NCBI RefSeq assembly: GCF_019112545.1 | Contig: NW_025064901.1 | Coordinates: 750,675 to 814,674 of the forward strand | Length of the DNA: 64,000 nucleotides | DNA from: Guyanagaster necrorhizus | Taxonomy: Eukaryota; Basidiomycota; Agaricomycetes; Agaricales; Physalacriaceae | Direction of reading: 5' to 3' | Part shown: in pieces, positions 32,243 to 45,554 of the stretch | Layout: each line of letters begins with the position of its first letter | How positions within the stretch are numbered: position 1 is the first letter of the stretch | Notes under the pieces: model-generated | What the model saw: the letters and a program-made list of their open reading frames with translations, nothing else | What the model was told of the DNA's origin: nothing | Database searches by the model: none | Made by a program: the position numbers and the translations under genes

Positions 32243-32699
32243 TGTTATGATTTTTTCATCTTTTCTATAATTAACCTCTATTTATACTTAGTCAGGGCAT
32301 CTAGCAAGTGCTTAAAACTGTGGAACAAAGCTTAGTCATCATAACTAGACCAAGTTGGTCATTGTCTTTTGATGCAACAGCATTGCCTGATGATGCACAA
32401 TTAGTCTTTTATATATAGTATCAATGCTTAAGGACAATGAGTACAAAAGACATGACAACACACAATAGGTAGCAGTATAATTAGCATCAACCTGTATAGT
32501 ATTTAAGAGGCTTGCTCTTGCTGATAATCTCCAGCTTTGAGTTAAAGTTTATCTTTATATCATTCTATACTTAAGCCAATCTGAAGGTCTTCTGACACAC
32601 TGATCAGAATATACATTAGTGAACTCAGTCAATCTCCTAAAGTGTGAGGAGACTTCTGTTTATCACATGTTTCTGCTCACATGATGCTTGGATCTAACA
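32243..32699 (+). repeat. E4 5' LTR (457 bp)
   Basis: TGTTATGATT ... GATCTAACA. Former CACGTG motifs read CACATG. Transcript-start motif AGCTTTGAGTTAA at 32533-32545. Confidence 0.93.
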
Positions 32700-32700
32700 A

Positions 32701-32713
32701 TTAGCTCAAAGCT
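32701..32713 (+). promoter_or_regulatory. E4 primer-binding site (decayed)
   Basis: TTAGCTCAAAGCT; its complement AGCTTTGAGCTAA differs from the 5' LTR motif at one position. The CpG of the ancestral site became CA here and TG in the LTR. Confidence 0.75.
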
Positions 32714-32755
32714 TCTAGCTTCTCTTTCTCAAGCCTGATTGTGCTGAGAAACTGA

Positions 32756-33717
32756 ATGCCCACCTTAAACCCAACCAACTCAAACTTTGATCAAGAGTTC
32801 TTTGAACTCCTAGCTTCCATCATCAGAACACTCTTATACTTACTTGTGATCATCCAGCTGTGCCAGGGACATCACTCAATTACTGTCTGGACTATCCAAC
32901 ATTATCAAGAATTTCAGCATATCTATCACATTCTATGAAATGTAACTCCAGATCTCTCTTTATATAACATCTCAGACTCTAGAAGAATGACTTACCAGCC
33001 TCTGACCAGCCTCATATAGGAAGCCAGGCCTAGTGAAATGCATCAGAAGGATGGTCAAGAAGAAGAGGGAAAACAATATTCCTCTTGACCAGGACCACTT
33101 TGGTCTATCTCTCTGCAGGAACCAGCACCAGGATGAGGTGGATGCTCTCTGACCAGCTCAACAACAAGCAGCAAGGTCAGAAGGAACAAGATGAAGTCAT
33201 CCACTGCCTATTCCTCTCATGAGACCTTAATGTCCCCTTTGATTATAATGCAGCAGTCCACCAAGAAGAACAATAACAACAGCAGATCCCACCAGAGCAC
33301 TGCAGAGCCCTTAGTAGCCTCAAGTGGCAAATCATAGAGGAAGAGCAGTGAGCCCACAATGCTACAGCCTATGACATCCAAACCAGAGAAGAACAACAAC
33401 AGATCAAAAGGGAGCATCTCTAGGCTGGATCTCCAGACTGGTACAGGCTCTATTTGCAGCTCTCACTCTCAACTCCTGTATTCTGGGAGCCTAGTACCAA
33501 CCATAAAGAAGATCCATAGGCAGATGAACCCCATGAGGTTCTCACTGCCAATGAAGCAAGAAGGGCAGGGGACAATGGAATCCCACCCTCAAAGTAAGTA
33601 GACTTCCATCCCACCAGCCCCAAGGCCCTCAAATATCTCTCTCCCCAGCAAACCTCTAGTATTAACATCATGTTTGAGGATGACAAGTCTATCCTCAAAC
33701 ACTATGGACAGTGGCTG
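32756..33717 (+). pseudogene. gag: E4 Gag N-terminal part
   Basis: Starts MPTLNPTNSNFDQEFFELLA and has the same hydrophobic segment (LLASIIRTLLYLLVIIQLC) as E3. Further on an NVPFDYNAAVHQEEQ stretch near 33229 matches E3 NVPFDYDEAVRQQQQ. At about 33717 the sequence jumps into the protease, just after the active site. Several stops and at least one frame change. Confidence 0.85.
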
Positions 33718-36700
33718 TACTGGCAGCTCAATTAGCTGCACTTTCATCAACAAGCATCATCTTTCAACATGAGCCACAGCTGCTCTCATATCAGTTTATA
33801 ATGCCAACAGCACCAAAAATCAAGCCAGCTTGATCACTGAGTTCATTGAACTCCACTTTATGATTGGGGACTATTCTGAAAGGCTTGATCTAGCTATCAC
33901 AGATCTTGGGACAAAAGAAGTTTTTTCTTGACTATGACTGGCTGATCAGGCACAATCCTCTGATCAACTGGAAAACCAGGAAAATAATATTCATCTGATA
34001 CAAGTGTCAAAAAATACCATTTGAACTACCTAATGAGGATCCTGAAGACCATTGGGATAAGGAGATAGAAGATAAAGAAACTATTCTCACCATCAATATA
34101 CAGCATGAGATACATATCAGAGCAATACACTATGCCAACAATCTGGCAGCCAAGGCCTATGAGCAGAAGGAAGAAAAGACATTCAAAGAAATGATACTGG
34201 AATAGACATGGGATTTTACAGATCTCTTTGAGAAAGAGAGCTTTGATGAACTCCTGGAACCAAAGCTATGGGATCATGCTATCAAATTGATCTCCAACAC
34301 CAATGCCAACCTTGACTGCAAAACCTATCCACTCAGGCATAACAAGCAGCAGAAACTTGACAAATTCCTCAATGAGAATCTGTCAAGCAGAAGGATATGA
34401 CCCTCAAAATCCCCCATGATGTTCTCATTCTTCTTCATCAAAAAGAAGAATAAAAAGCTCTAACCAGTTCAAGACTACTGAAAGCTCAATGAAATGACAA
34501 TCAAAAACCACAACCCCCTCTCTTTGATCTCAGAACTAATGGATAAGCTTAAGGATGTGAAATATTATACCAAGCTGGACATGTGGTAGGGGTACAACAA
34601 TGTATGGATTAAAGAGGGTGACAAGTGAAAAGCAGCCTTCTGAATCAACCATGGATTATTTGAACTGATAGTCATATTCTTCAGGCTTACAAATTCACCT
34701 GCAACCTTCCAGTGGATGATGAATGACATTTTTAAAGACCTCATTGCCACTGGGAAGATAACAATCTACCTGGATGACATCCTAATTATGTCAAGAACAG
34801 AGGAGAAGCACAGGAAGCTGGTATGCCAAGTACTGGCATTAATAAGGAAATACAAATTATTCCTCAAAGCAGAAAAATGTGAGTTTGAAGTACTCAAAAC
34901 CAAATATCTCAGGGTAATTATCAGCCAAGGAAGCATATGAATGAACCCCATTAAAGTAGCCAAGGTCACTGAATAGCCCAAGCTCACAAAGAAGAAGGAG
35001 CTCCAGTCCTTCTTGGGTTTCACAAACTTCTACTGATGATTTGTGCAGGACTACAGCAAGATAGTCCATCCTATGATGCAGCTCACAGGAAATGCCCCCT
35101 GAACTTAGAGTGCATCCCAACAGTCCATGTTTAATGACCTTAAATAGTGGGTGGCAGAAGATGTAGTACTCACAATTCCCACTCAGAAAGAGAAATTCCA
35201 GATTGAGGCTGACTCCAGTGAAGGAGCCATTGGAGCCATACTTTCTCAGAAACAGGATAGGAAATAGCAACCTGTTGCCTTTCTCTTGAAAGCCCTTTCA
35301 GTCACCAAACAGAACTATGAGATTTACAATAAGGAGCTGCTGGCTATCATGCTGACCCTTGAGGAATGGAGACACTACCTGATTGGTGCCAACCAGATAG
35401 TCAAAATCTGGACCAATCATCAAAATCTATGATATTTTCAACAACTGCAAAAACTAAACTGCTGGCAGGCATGATGAGTCACAGAACTAAGCTAATACCA
35501 ATACACCCTGCACTATAAAGCAGGGATGGCAAACAGAAAAGCAGACTTACTCAGCTGAAGAGCTGACCACAAAGGGAACATGACAATAAGAGAGTGGTAT
35601 TAATCTGACCTGAGCATTTTCAAGCAATGATCATGCCTGCTGAAGAAGAAATCCATGAGCAAATTAAAAGTGCCATCTGAGACATCTAGAAATAAGACCA
35701 ACATATAGCCCCTTCTCTAAATCACAAATGAGGAATAACCAAAGAAGATGATATGATCCAGTATGATGGAAGGATTTATATCCCCCAGAATCAAGCACTA
35801 CAAGGTAAAGTCATCACTATACATCAGGATCACATAACTATGGGACATCCTGGAATCACTAAAACCAAAGAATTGGTATTACAGGAATACTGGTGGTCAA
35901 AGTTAGGGCAGGACATCAAGTGATATGTCAAAGTCTGTGAAATCTGTCAGTGGGGAAAGTCATCAATGCAAGCTTATGCCACACTCCTACATCCCAATAA
36001 AGTGCCTCAGGCACTCTGGACTCACATCTCAGTGGATATAGTAACAGAGCTACCAGAATGCAATGGCTATGATGCCATCCTCATTATAGTGGATTGCTTC
36101 TCCAAAATGATCATTCTGATTGCATGCTCCACTGAACTCACATCAGAAGGATGGGCAAAAAATCCTTTGTGATGAGATGTATGCCAAATATGGGATGCCT
36201 CAAGTTATCATATCTGACAGGGGTTCCCAGTTCATCTCCAAGTTCCTGGATGATCTATATCACCTCCTAAACATCATGCAGAATGCATTACCATCTATCA
36301 CCCTCAAACAGATGAACAGACAGAATGAGCAAACCAGAAGATGGAAAAATACCTCTATCTCTTCATCAATTATTAACAGGATAACTGAACCAAGTGGTTG
36401 GTGCTCACCACCTTTCAGCACAACAATCAATTCCACTTGGCCACTGGCAAGACTTCTTTCTTTATCAACTATGGCTGACATCCTAATATAACTAAAACCA
36501 AGTGACAACAAACAACCACACCTGCTTCCATAGACTTCATCACCACAATAGTGAAGATCCAGGAAGAAACCCAGATAGCCCTTGAAAAGGCTGCCATAAC
36601 AATAAAAAAACAGTATGACCAACATTGTCACCTTGTATATGCATATTCCATAAATGATAAGATGTGGTTGGATATGACCAACCTTCACTTCCCACATCCC

Positions 36701-37093
36701 AAATGAAAACTCACTGACAAGCAAACAAGGCCATTCTCTATTCTAGCCAAGACTGGCAACTCCACCTACAAGCTATGGCTACCATCTACTTGGAAAATTC
36801 ATGATGTCTTCAATAAAACACTATTAATGCCATGCATCACACTATCATTTCCCAACCAAGATAAACCTCCACCTCCACTGCCTGACCTGATCAATAATAA
36901 AGAATATTATGAAATAGATCAGATATTAAATCATAAACTCCAAAAAGTCAAGGCATAGGGTGAGAGAATGATCACAACAGTGGACTACCTTGTCAGCTGA
37001 AAAGGTTATGAGCTGAAATCAAATCAGTGGATCAATGAAAAGTATATAAACATGGCAGAGGTCATTTATGACTATAAACAATGCATAAATTAA
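33718..37093 (+). pseudogene. pol: E4 Pol, protease active site deleted, many stops
   Basis: Begins at the equivalent of GSSIN in the protease, so the catalytic Asp-Ser-Gly is gone. RT retains YLDD near 34770. RNase H (about 35200-35600), integrase HHCC (about 35820-35950), DDE core (about 36030-36350), then GPF and chromodomain to the TAA at 37091-37093. Stops are frequent and mostly TGA at Arg positions. A 1-nt change near 36165 shifts frame (WAKIL to WAKNP). Confidence 0.9.
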
Positions 37094-37138
37094 CCCCTAA
37101 ATTGAGCCATTGAGATGGTGGTCTTAAGAAGGGGGTAA

Positions 37139-37595
37139 TATTATGATTTTTCCATCTTTTCTATAATTAACCCCTATTTATACTTAGTCAGGGCATCTAG
37201 CAAGTGCTTAAGACTGTGAGACAAAGCTTAGTCATTACAACTAGGCCAAGTTGGTTATTGTCTTTTGACACAACAGTATTGCTCAATGATACACAATCAG
37301 TCTTTTATGTACAGTATCAATGTTTAAGAACAATGGGCATAAAGGATATGACAACACATAATAGATAGCAGTATAATTAGCACCAATCTGTATAGTATTT
37401 AGAAGGCTTGCTCTTGCTGGTAATCCCCAGCTTTGAGCTAAAGTTTATCTTTATACCATTCTATACTTAAGCTGATCCAAAGGTCTTGTGACACACTGAT
37501 CAGAATATGCATCAGTGAACTCAGTCAATCTCCCAAAGTGCAAAGAGACTTCTGTTTATCACATGTTTCTGCTCATGTGATGCTTGAGTCTAACA
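37139..37595 (+). repeat. E4 3' LTR (457 bp)
   Basis: TATTATGATT (TGTTATG with G to A) ... GAGTCTAACA, preceded by AAGAAGGGGGTAA as polypurine tract. Followed by GACTC. Confidence 0.93.
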
Positions 37596-38177
37596 GACTC
37601 CTTATCTCTGGATAACATGCATAGGAATTCAGACAGTCCAGACTCAGAGAGCAGATATAAGGACACCTCTACTCATACTCTCATCCAACAGAAACTAGAT
37701 AGTAACCTATCAAACCCTTTTTCAGAAGGATCAGATGGTCTTAATAATTCTAGTGGCTCTAATAGCCTTACAGAAAGCAACAACCCAAACCAGCAAGACA
37801 TGTTTCTAGAATTCATAAATCTGTTATGAGGAGTCTCCACTTTTCTCAATAACCTAAAGCCAGCCACTATCCACACTAAAGTCAAAGAATCAGAACCCTT
37901 TGACAGCTTCAACTCTTGCAAACTAAAGATTTTTATTGTCTCTCTTCAGTTGAACTTCAATGACAGACCTACCACATTCACAATAGAAGCTAATAAGATC
38001 AACTGTGCTATCTCCTTTCTGACCAGCACTATGCTTGACTGGTTTGAGCCAGACATCCTTAATCTCAATCTGTGGAATCTGCTGACTTGGCAATTCTCCT
38101 ATATAGCCTTCTTAGATGAGCTTCATAGCAACTTCAGCTCTTTTGATGCTATTGGAGATGCTAAAGATGCATAATGG
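37596..38177 (+). pseudogene. gag: H Gag, N-terminal half
   Basis: The first Met is at 37617 and the frame is open to 38174 except for a TGA at 37827-37829. It has the retrotransposon-gag core of a common basidiomycete gypsy type: LQLNFNDRPTTF, then LTSTMLDWFEPDIL and FLDELHSNFSSFDAIGDAKDA. This differs from the main family Gag. E6 interrupts it at AATGG (38173-38177), and it continues at 55822 with RLDYKVYSPIQS. Confidence 0.88.
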
Positions 38178-38582
38178 TATTATAATTTTTCACCTTTCTT
38201 TCTTGTTTTAGCCTCTATTCATGCTTAGTCAGAGTGTTTAGACTAGTGCTTAGGACCATAGAATGCACTTAGTCACATAATAGGCCAAGTTGGCTATTGT
38301 CCTTCAACAATAATAATGCTCTTCAACAACAAACAATACTCAAGGACAACAGATAATATAACACAGAAATGCACAATTAGTAGGTATATATTTAATCACA
38401 ATATGGATAGTATATAAGTAGTGTAGCTCTTGCTGTATAATCTAAGCTTTGAGCTAAAGTTTATTCTTCACTATTCTATCTCAAGTCAATTTGCATTGGT
38501 CTTGAGATATAACATCATACAAATATTGAGTGAACTTGAGTGTGACTGTATGAACTTGATACAGCATTTATTTATCACATAT
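38178..38582 (+). repeat. E6 5' LTR, 3' end missing
   Basis: TATTATAATT ... TTTATCACATAT. The last 30-40 bp present in 55407-55821 (GTTTAGATTATGTATCAC... TTTAACA) are absent. Confidence 0.88.
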
Positions 38583-38938
38583 TGTTATGATTTTTTCTCA
38601 TTTTTATCTTTTATTTAAGGAATTAACCTCTATCTCAGCTTAGTCAGAGTGCTTAGACTAGTGCTTAAAACCATGGGACAGGCTTAGTCATCACAACAAT
38701 GCCTAGTTGGTCATTGTCCTTTAACATGATAGCAATTGCTTGATGACAGACAATACTCTTTTGTAGGTAGTTTAACAATACTGGACAAAATGCTCTATAA
38801 TGCCAGGATGCACAATTAGGTAGTTATATCTATAAAATGGACAATGACTAGTATATAAATAGCATAGCTCTTGCTGTAGTATCCTCAGCATTGAGCTAAA
38901 GTTTTATTCTTCACTATTTTATCTCAAGCCAATCTAAA
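38583..38938 (+). repeat. E5 5' LTR, 3' end deleted
   Basis: TGTTATGATT ... CCAATCTAAAGC, then a jump to leader sequence CTATTGTGCTGAGAAACTG. It is most similar to the E5b LTR at 48709-49177. The U5 end and primer site are lost. Confidence 0.85.
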
Positions 38939-38961
38939 GCCCTATTGTGCTGAGAAACTGA

Positions 38962-41900
38962 ATGCCTCCTACCATCAACCCATCAGACTCAAACTTTGAC
39001 TATGAGTTCTTCAAACTCCTTGCTTCCATCATTGGAATATTGTTAGAATTATTGGTGATCATACAGCTGTACTGTGGACATCAATCAATCATTGTCTGGG
39101 CTATCTATCATTATCAACAATTTCAACATATCTGACAGATTCTGTGAAATGTCACCCCTGACCTCCCCCTCCACAACATCCCTCCCTCTGCCTGACAGTC
39201 CTTCCAGCCCACAGAAGGAACCATACCTGAAACTGAGCCTGGGAATGTACCTTTACAGTGCCCTCAGAAAAAAGAAGAATATTGATACCCACTCTGATCT
39301 CCAATGGCAATCATCTGAAATGATAGCAACTCTTGGGCTATAGGGTTTTAAAGGCAGTGATCCAACATGCCAATCCCATGAGTTGAGCATATAGATGTCT
39401 CCAGCTGCATTCATACTACAAGAGCCAGCCCCTCAACTGCACCCTCTGAGCCTGGCATTGGATGCCATGCCAAAGACTCTCTTGATGCCCCTGGAGTGGT
39501 TCAAGGGACTAGAGATTCTCTATTACACAGCAACCACAGATCCTTATATGCAATATCTACAAGCAGTGAGGAGAGTTTCCCTGCTGAGTTATATGTCAGA
39601 AATCAGAGTATCAACAGCAAAAGAAATTGAATGGAAGTCATCAGAACAGATGACTTCTACTTCAGAAATAATAGTAGCAAGGAGTGAAAATTCTAGCAGC
39701 AGGCAGCCTAAGAGGCTGAGTGAGTGGAGCAATGTCAAAGATGCCATGAGGCTTATAGAGCAAGAAGCATACAAGGCCCACCAAGCATAGTACAACTGAC
39801 TGACCTCATCAATCTGGTTCTCCCCCCAGAGGATGAAGTTTGATGTACTGATTCTCTCACTGAATACATCTAAGAGCAGGCAGCTAGAGAGAATGCTCTC
39901 TTCAGATGGTACCTCTGAGCCTAAGAAAGGACAGACTGGAGAAGGGGCTCAGAGAGCCCTGGAACCTCCACCATTGACTATACCCTTGTTGATTCTCCTA
40001 CTCCCTTCTGAGAATCCAGCACCTCTGCTCTATCTGAGCCTGACTCATAGGCAGTATCCTCTGAGGGCATTATCCATATGGATGACATCCACTAAAAAGC
40101 ATTGCTTGACCTCAATGATGACTACCTGTTATCATATGGGACTAATTCCATTACTGACACTGATGACATTTCAGGTCAGGACAGAGACTTACCAAGTATT
40201 TGTGGAAACCTTGGAGGCAACAAGGAAGGAATTGACCTCATCAGAGACCTCAAACAGGTTCTGAATAGGTGCATCATATTTCTCTTTCTCTGACCCTGCT
40301 TTTACTGAAACTTCTGCAGATATTGCAAAGCAGTGGCAGCAGAAGCAGCAAGGAATGAAACCCTTGAAGAGCAGCAATGAGGGCAACAGCCTTCTCCTTG
40401 CCTCAGACTAGACAACACTGAACCTAGCATCCAGCAGCAGCAGTCTGGCTGACCCAGACATCTATGCCTGGTTGGTGTTGTCCATAGGACTAAGGTACAC
40501 TGCCACTGACAGAGTCAAGTGTGCAGATATCATTCAATATGTGGCCACCAAGCAATCCATTTTTATTTACAATAAAAAATATTTAAGACATCAACTAGTG
40601 CTGCTACTGACATACAAGTCCAGATTCAACATCCAACTGATGCCATGGATGCTGAGCATAGCACCCAGCCAAGCCATTTACATGGCACTATCTATCCAAA
40701 CAACATCCTCCCAATACATGTTTGCAACCTCAGCTGTTCATAGTATAGTGCTCAAACAGATGATCATTGACAAGTTCATGGATCCAGCCATACACAAAGT
40801 ACACAAGCAGAAGATGAAGGAGTACAAGATGGCCAACAAACCAGCCACCAAGTACTTCAAGAAGCTGGAACAACTTGGTAAACTTGCTGGAGTTCAGGAT
40901 AATGATATGCTTAGTAATAGCTAAGTGACTAAGAGAGGTGAATGAGGAATGAACTCTCAATCACCAACATCTAACTACTCAATACACAATCACCAAATAC
41001 AGTTGAGGTCAGTTGTTTCGAGTACAATAGAAGCACTCTTGCAGTCTTAAATAAAATCAAAGAAACAGTCAATAAAGACAGTTATTCAACTCTATCTTGC
41101 TTTCAAAGATGCAATACTCATGAGAGTAGTTTATAGCAATGTTTAAGTATAATTAGGACTTAGAATCAATGCCAAATTGTGCTCCAAATCAACTTAGAAT
41201 ATTCCAAGACCTAATAAACTCCAAAACCCAAATACTAAGTCTATCAAGCACTTAGGCTTGACTAGCTGCACTCTTGGCTGGCTAGCAGTCCTCAAAACTG
41301 AAGAACTTGTATTCTGATGCTGAAACCCTTATAGTTTGGAACCCAAATTAATCTGAAACCCAAAATACAGTTATTATTCCAATCCAATCCTCTCTAAGTG
41401 ATAAAGCAACTTAAATAAATCACTAAGTCGAAGCAGAACTCAAAATCTGTTGTCCCAGGGACTAGCTACAGTGGGCTAGAAGGCCTGAACATGGGGGTGG
41501 GTCACTTGCTTCTTATTTCCCCCCCATTCTCTTCTTTTATACACCAACAACAGATACTGAATCTATAAATAAAGCATTCAAAATAATATTTCTCCTGTTT
41601 AAAGCAGAATCATGCCATTATTCTGGAATGGCAGCACTCCTGGACTCTCCTAAGCTTGCCCAGACCTGCCTGGCTACTGCACAGCTTTATTTTAAACCTA
41701 TAGTGCCTGTGGGTATCTAACTTCTTTCTGTCTACTCAAAGTTTTAATCCTCTGAGTTATTCTTAGTAGCTCAATCAATCAGGCCCAGTCAGACCTGGTC
41801 AACCAGTCCTATCCACTCTATTCCTCTCAATTCTAAGTCCCTTAGATCACCTAATACCTAGGAAATTTGGACTTAGGCATTTGAGTCAAAACTCACAGTG

Positions 41901-42846
41901 CTAGCCACAGATCATTGGGTCTCTCTTCTTACTGCTCTTAGATGATGCTATCTCTACTCAATACTCCACAACTGGCTATGGTATTATACCCCTAGCTGTC
42001 TTAGAATATACTTGTCTTAGTGGCATGTAGAATTGGCCCCATTTGAGGTACTATTTCTAAGTCCAACTTAAACTTAGTATTTTCTAAGGTGTGGTGTCAA
42101 ACTTTTCTAAGTTCAAACCTGACTTGGGATTTTTATTCTTAGACTATGTTATTTTTACAAAGTCCAATTTGGACTTAGTATTGGTGACTAGCATGACTAT
42201 CAGCTTAGAGCCTCAGCCATAGTCCTCTACTAGCTAATGATCCTCAGTTACTAGCATATTCTAGTGTGTTATGCAGAATTTGCAAATTATAGAGCTGGAC
42301 ATATAGCCTGCATATCAATGATACCACAGACATGGGCCAGATGGTCAAATACATGAATATGAGAGCACCACTCTTTTATCTAAAGATTATTTTGGATCTT
42401 GGACAAAATATCCCAAAGAGATATGACACATGGAAAGAGCACATCATTACAATGTATAGGGAGAGGCAGTGACAGAAGGCCAAACAGGTCATTTTGTCCA
42501 CTGGAGGACAGAAGCATCAAGGACAGGGCATGAAGCTCACTCTTTTCAGTTTAAACATGTCCACCAAGCCTGGCAGCTCAGTCCCAACTTCCTCATACAG
42601 CAAGAAGAAAACTGGTATGAGCATGACATTTACTGGAATGGGTAAGCTGATAGACATGGATCAACTCAAGAAGGAGGGTAAGTGTTTCAATTGTGGCCAG
42701 AAGGGTCACATGGCATGAGACTGCTCACAGAAGAAGAGCAAGCATATCTGAGAAGACATCCAGACACAAATCTGCAAATTGCAGAAGGAGGAAGAGAACC
42801 TCGGATCAGAGACAAAGATTGAGGAGGTAAAAGACAGAGCCAAGTA
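38962..42846 (+). pseudogene. gag: E5 Gag, interrupted by an insertion
   Basis: Starts MPPTINPSDSNFDYEFFKLL with the hydrophobic segment. The first frame carries SYGTNSITDTDDIS near 40130 (compare SYGTDTIAETDDIS in E2). The capsid-side part is in the +1 frame (LRYTATDRVKCADIIQYVAT near 40490). The centre of the capsid is deleted (jump near 40738 to VLKQMIIDKFMDPA). The insertion at 40904-42316 separates QDND from TTDMGQM. The knuckle CFNCGQKGHMA is near 42685-42717. Several stops. Confidence 0.85.
40904..42316. mobile_element. Non-coding 1.4-kb insertion in E5 gag, candidate non-autonomous DNA transposon
   Basis: Removing it restores the gag reading GTTCAGGAT-AATGAT-ACC. AATGAT occurs at both edges (40901-40906 and 42317-42322). 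An alternative reading is a 3-bp AAT duplication with 7-bp inverted ends GATATGC...GCATATC. No coding frame. It is rich in CTAAGT/ACTTAG motifs (near 40930, 41215, 41260, 42058-42080, 42168) including short palindromes, as expected of subterminal repeats. Family unknown. Confidence 0.65.
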
Positions 42847-45554
42847 ATAATCAATTCTGCTGACTCAGCCAGAATATTGAGTGGTGTGTCATAAGCAGAT
42901 GCTGGATAGACTGACTACATTTTTGTAGTATCATCTATGTCTAAATTATGCATGCATTCAAATATACCTGACACTACTACTCAAACACCAGAATCACCTA
43001 AAAAATAGACTCAACTGCCTACAGGCTGAACAGGGGTAGAGAGCCCCATTGGCTGGCTCAAGCCATTTGACCCTGAATGGACTTGGTGAGCAATTAAGGA
43101 CATGAAGGATAAATCCATGGCAAAAGCCATACTCAAGAACTGGGTCCACAAGGCTTGAGCCAAAGAAGTGATTGATGAAATGATCAAGAGAATGAAGAAG
43201 GCCAAATGCTGTCACACTCTGAAATGGCTTGATGAGCTTTGAGGACCATGAAAGTTCATCCGACAATCCAAAACCTCAGGAGGAGACCTCTTGGCCAAGA
43301 TCCAAATTGAGACACTCATGTCTCAAAGTATATATGTGGTAACAGCTCTGATCAACAGCAGCTGCACTGGCAGCTCCATTAATCATGCTTTTGTCACTAA
43401 GCACAACCTCCCCACTCAGGCCATGGCAGCCCCAATCCTGGTTTACAACATGGATAGTACTAAAAACCAAGCTGGTTCAATCACTAAATTTGTTAAGCTC
43501 AGGCTCATGATCAGTGATCATTCTGAAAGATTCAACTTAGCTATAATAGACTTAGGAACCAAGGAGATTTTCCTTGGTCATGACTGGTTGATTCACCACA
43601 ACTCACTTATCAACTGGAAGACTAGATGAATCACTTTTGCAAGATGCTGATGCCAAAAGATCCCATTCAAGTTGCTCAATGAGGACTCCAAGGACTGATG
43701 GGATGAGGAGATGGAGGATGGCAAGATCATTCTTGCTGTAGATCTGCAAAAGACCATGCACACTTGTGCAATGCACCATGCCAATGACCTGGCAGCAAAA
43801 GCCAATGCAGGGAAGAAAGATAAGATGTTTGAAGAGATGGTACCCAAATGGGCAGGAGACTATCATGACCTATTTGAGAAAGAAAGCTTTGATGAGCTAC
43901 CAGCTTCAAAGCCATGGGATCATACAATTGAGCTGATCCCCAATGCTAATGCCAATCTGGATTACAAGACATATCCATTTGACAATAATGAGCAACAGGA
44001 GCTTGACAAGTTTCTGGATGAGAATCTGTCTAGCAGACAGATCAGGCCATCAAAGTCTCCTATGGCCTCTCCTTTCTTCTTTGTCAAAAAGAAGAATGGC
44101 AAGCTCTGACCAGTACAAGATTACCAGAAGCTCAACAAAATGATGATCAAGAATTGTTATCCACTTCTATTAATCTTGAAACTAATAGACAAACTTTGTG
44201 GTGCCTAATATTATTTTAAATTGGATGTCAGGTGGGGTTATAACAATGTGTGCATCAAAGAAGGTGACAAATGGAAAGCCACCTTCTGCATCAACTAAAG
44301 GTTGTTCAAGCTGACAGTCATATTCTTTGGCCTCATCAATTCATCAGCCACTTTTCAGTGGATGATGAATGATATTTTCAAGAATCTTATTGCCACTGGA
44401 AAGGTTACAATTTATCTTGATGACATTCTTATCATGTCCAAAACCAAAGAGAAACATTGCTGACTGATCAAACAAGTATTAGCTCTTATAAGAAAACACT
44501 GATTATTTCTTAAAGCTGAGAAATGTGAGTTCAAGATACTCAAAACCAAATACCTCAGAGTCATTATCAGTGAAGACAGTATCTGAATAGACTCTGTCAA
44601 GATCACAGGAGTAACAGAGTGGCTGGAGTCCACCAAGAAGAAGGAGTTACAGTCCTTTTTAGACTTCACCAACTTCTACCAGTGATTCATCTGAGACTAC
44701 AGTAAGGTAGTCTGCCTCATGATCCAGCTGACTGGCAATGCACTATGAGCCTAGGGCCCAGCCCAACAATCAGCATTCAATGACCTTGGATGCCAACTAG
44801 CAGAAGATGTGGTACTTACCATCCTGACACAGAAAGGCAAGTTTTATGTCAAAGCAGACTCAAGTGAAGGCACTATTGGCACCATCCTCTCATAAGAACA
44901 GGGAGGCTGATAGTGCTCAATTGCATTCTTATCCAAGGTGCTAACTATCATGGAGTGCAATTATGAGATATATGACAAGGAGTTGCTCACTATAATGCTT
45001 GCCCTGGAGAAGTGGTGATATTACTTAATTGGCACAGTTGAAGTCTTTGAAATCTGGACAGACCATCAGAATCTATGATATTTCTGACAACTGCAGAAAC
45101 TGAACCAGCAGCAAGCCAGATGGATCACTGAACTCAGTCAATATCAATATATGCTGCACCACAAAGCTGGTGCAGCCAACAAGAAAGCCAACCTTCTAAG
45201 TTGGTGAGCTGATCATAACTAGGGAGGAGAAGATAATGAGGGAGTCACATTATTAAAGCCTGAACACTTTCAGGCAATGATAATGTTGACTGAGGAGAAA
45301 ATCCATAAGCACATCAAGAGTGCAACTTGGGACAACTATAAATAGGACCAATGTGTAGCCCCATCACTCAATCATGAATAAGAAATGATGAAAGAGGGAG
45401 GAATGATCTACTACAATGGGTGGATCTACATTCCCCAGGATTAAGCACTTCATGATGAAATCATTGCCACATGCTATGATCATGCAACTGCCAGCCACTC
45501 AGGCATTGCCAAAACCAAGAAACTCATCCTGCAAGAATACTGATGGCCCAAGAT
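42847..45554 (+). pseudogene. pol: E5 Pol, cut in integrase
   Basis: Protease with ALINSSCTGSSIN near 43350 (Asp to Asn), linker 43711-44109 open, RT with an intact [12 protein letters not shown] near 44410, RNase H about 44840-45180. The integrase start runs to the YWWPK equivalent at 45540, then the E5b junction. Many TGA stops at Arg codons. CpG almost absent. Confidence 0.9.

Larger units (their letters stand above)
32243..37595 (+). mobile_element. E4: gypsy chromovirus, internally deleted, CpG-depleted
   Basis: 5353-bp element with both LTRs (457 bp each) and a perfect GACTC duplication, inserted in H gag. It lacks the capsid, zinc knuckle and protease active site, which makes it about 2.7 kb shorter than E3. 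I found essentially no CpG in it by eye. Confidence 0.95.
38583..45554 (+). mobile_element. E5: gypsy chromovirus fragment, 5' part, plus strand
   Basis: LTR, gag and pol up to the integrase zinc region, cut at about 45554 where it meets E5b head-on. Gag is interrupted by a 1.4-kb insertion (40904-42316). Confidence 0.88.
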
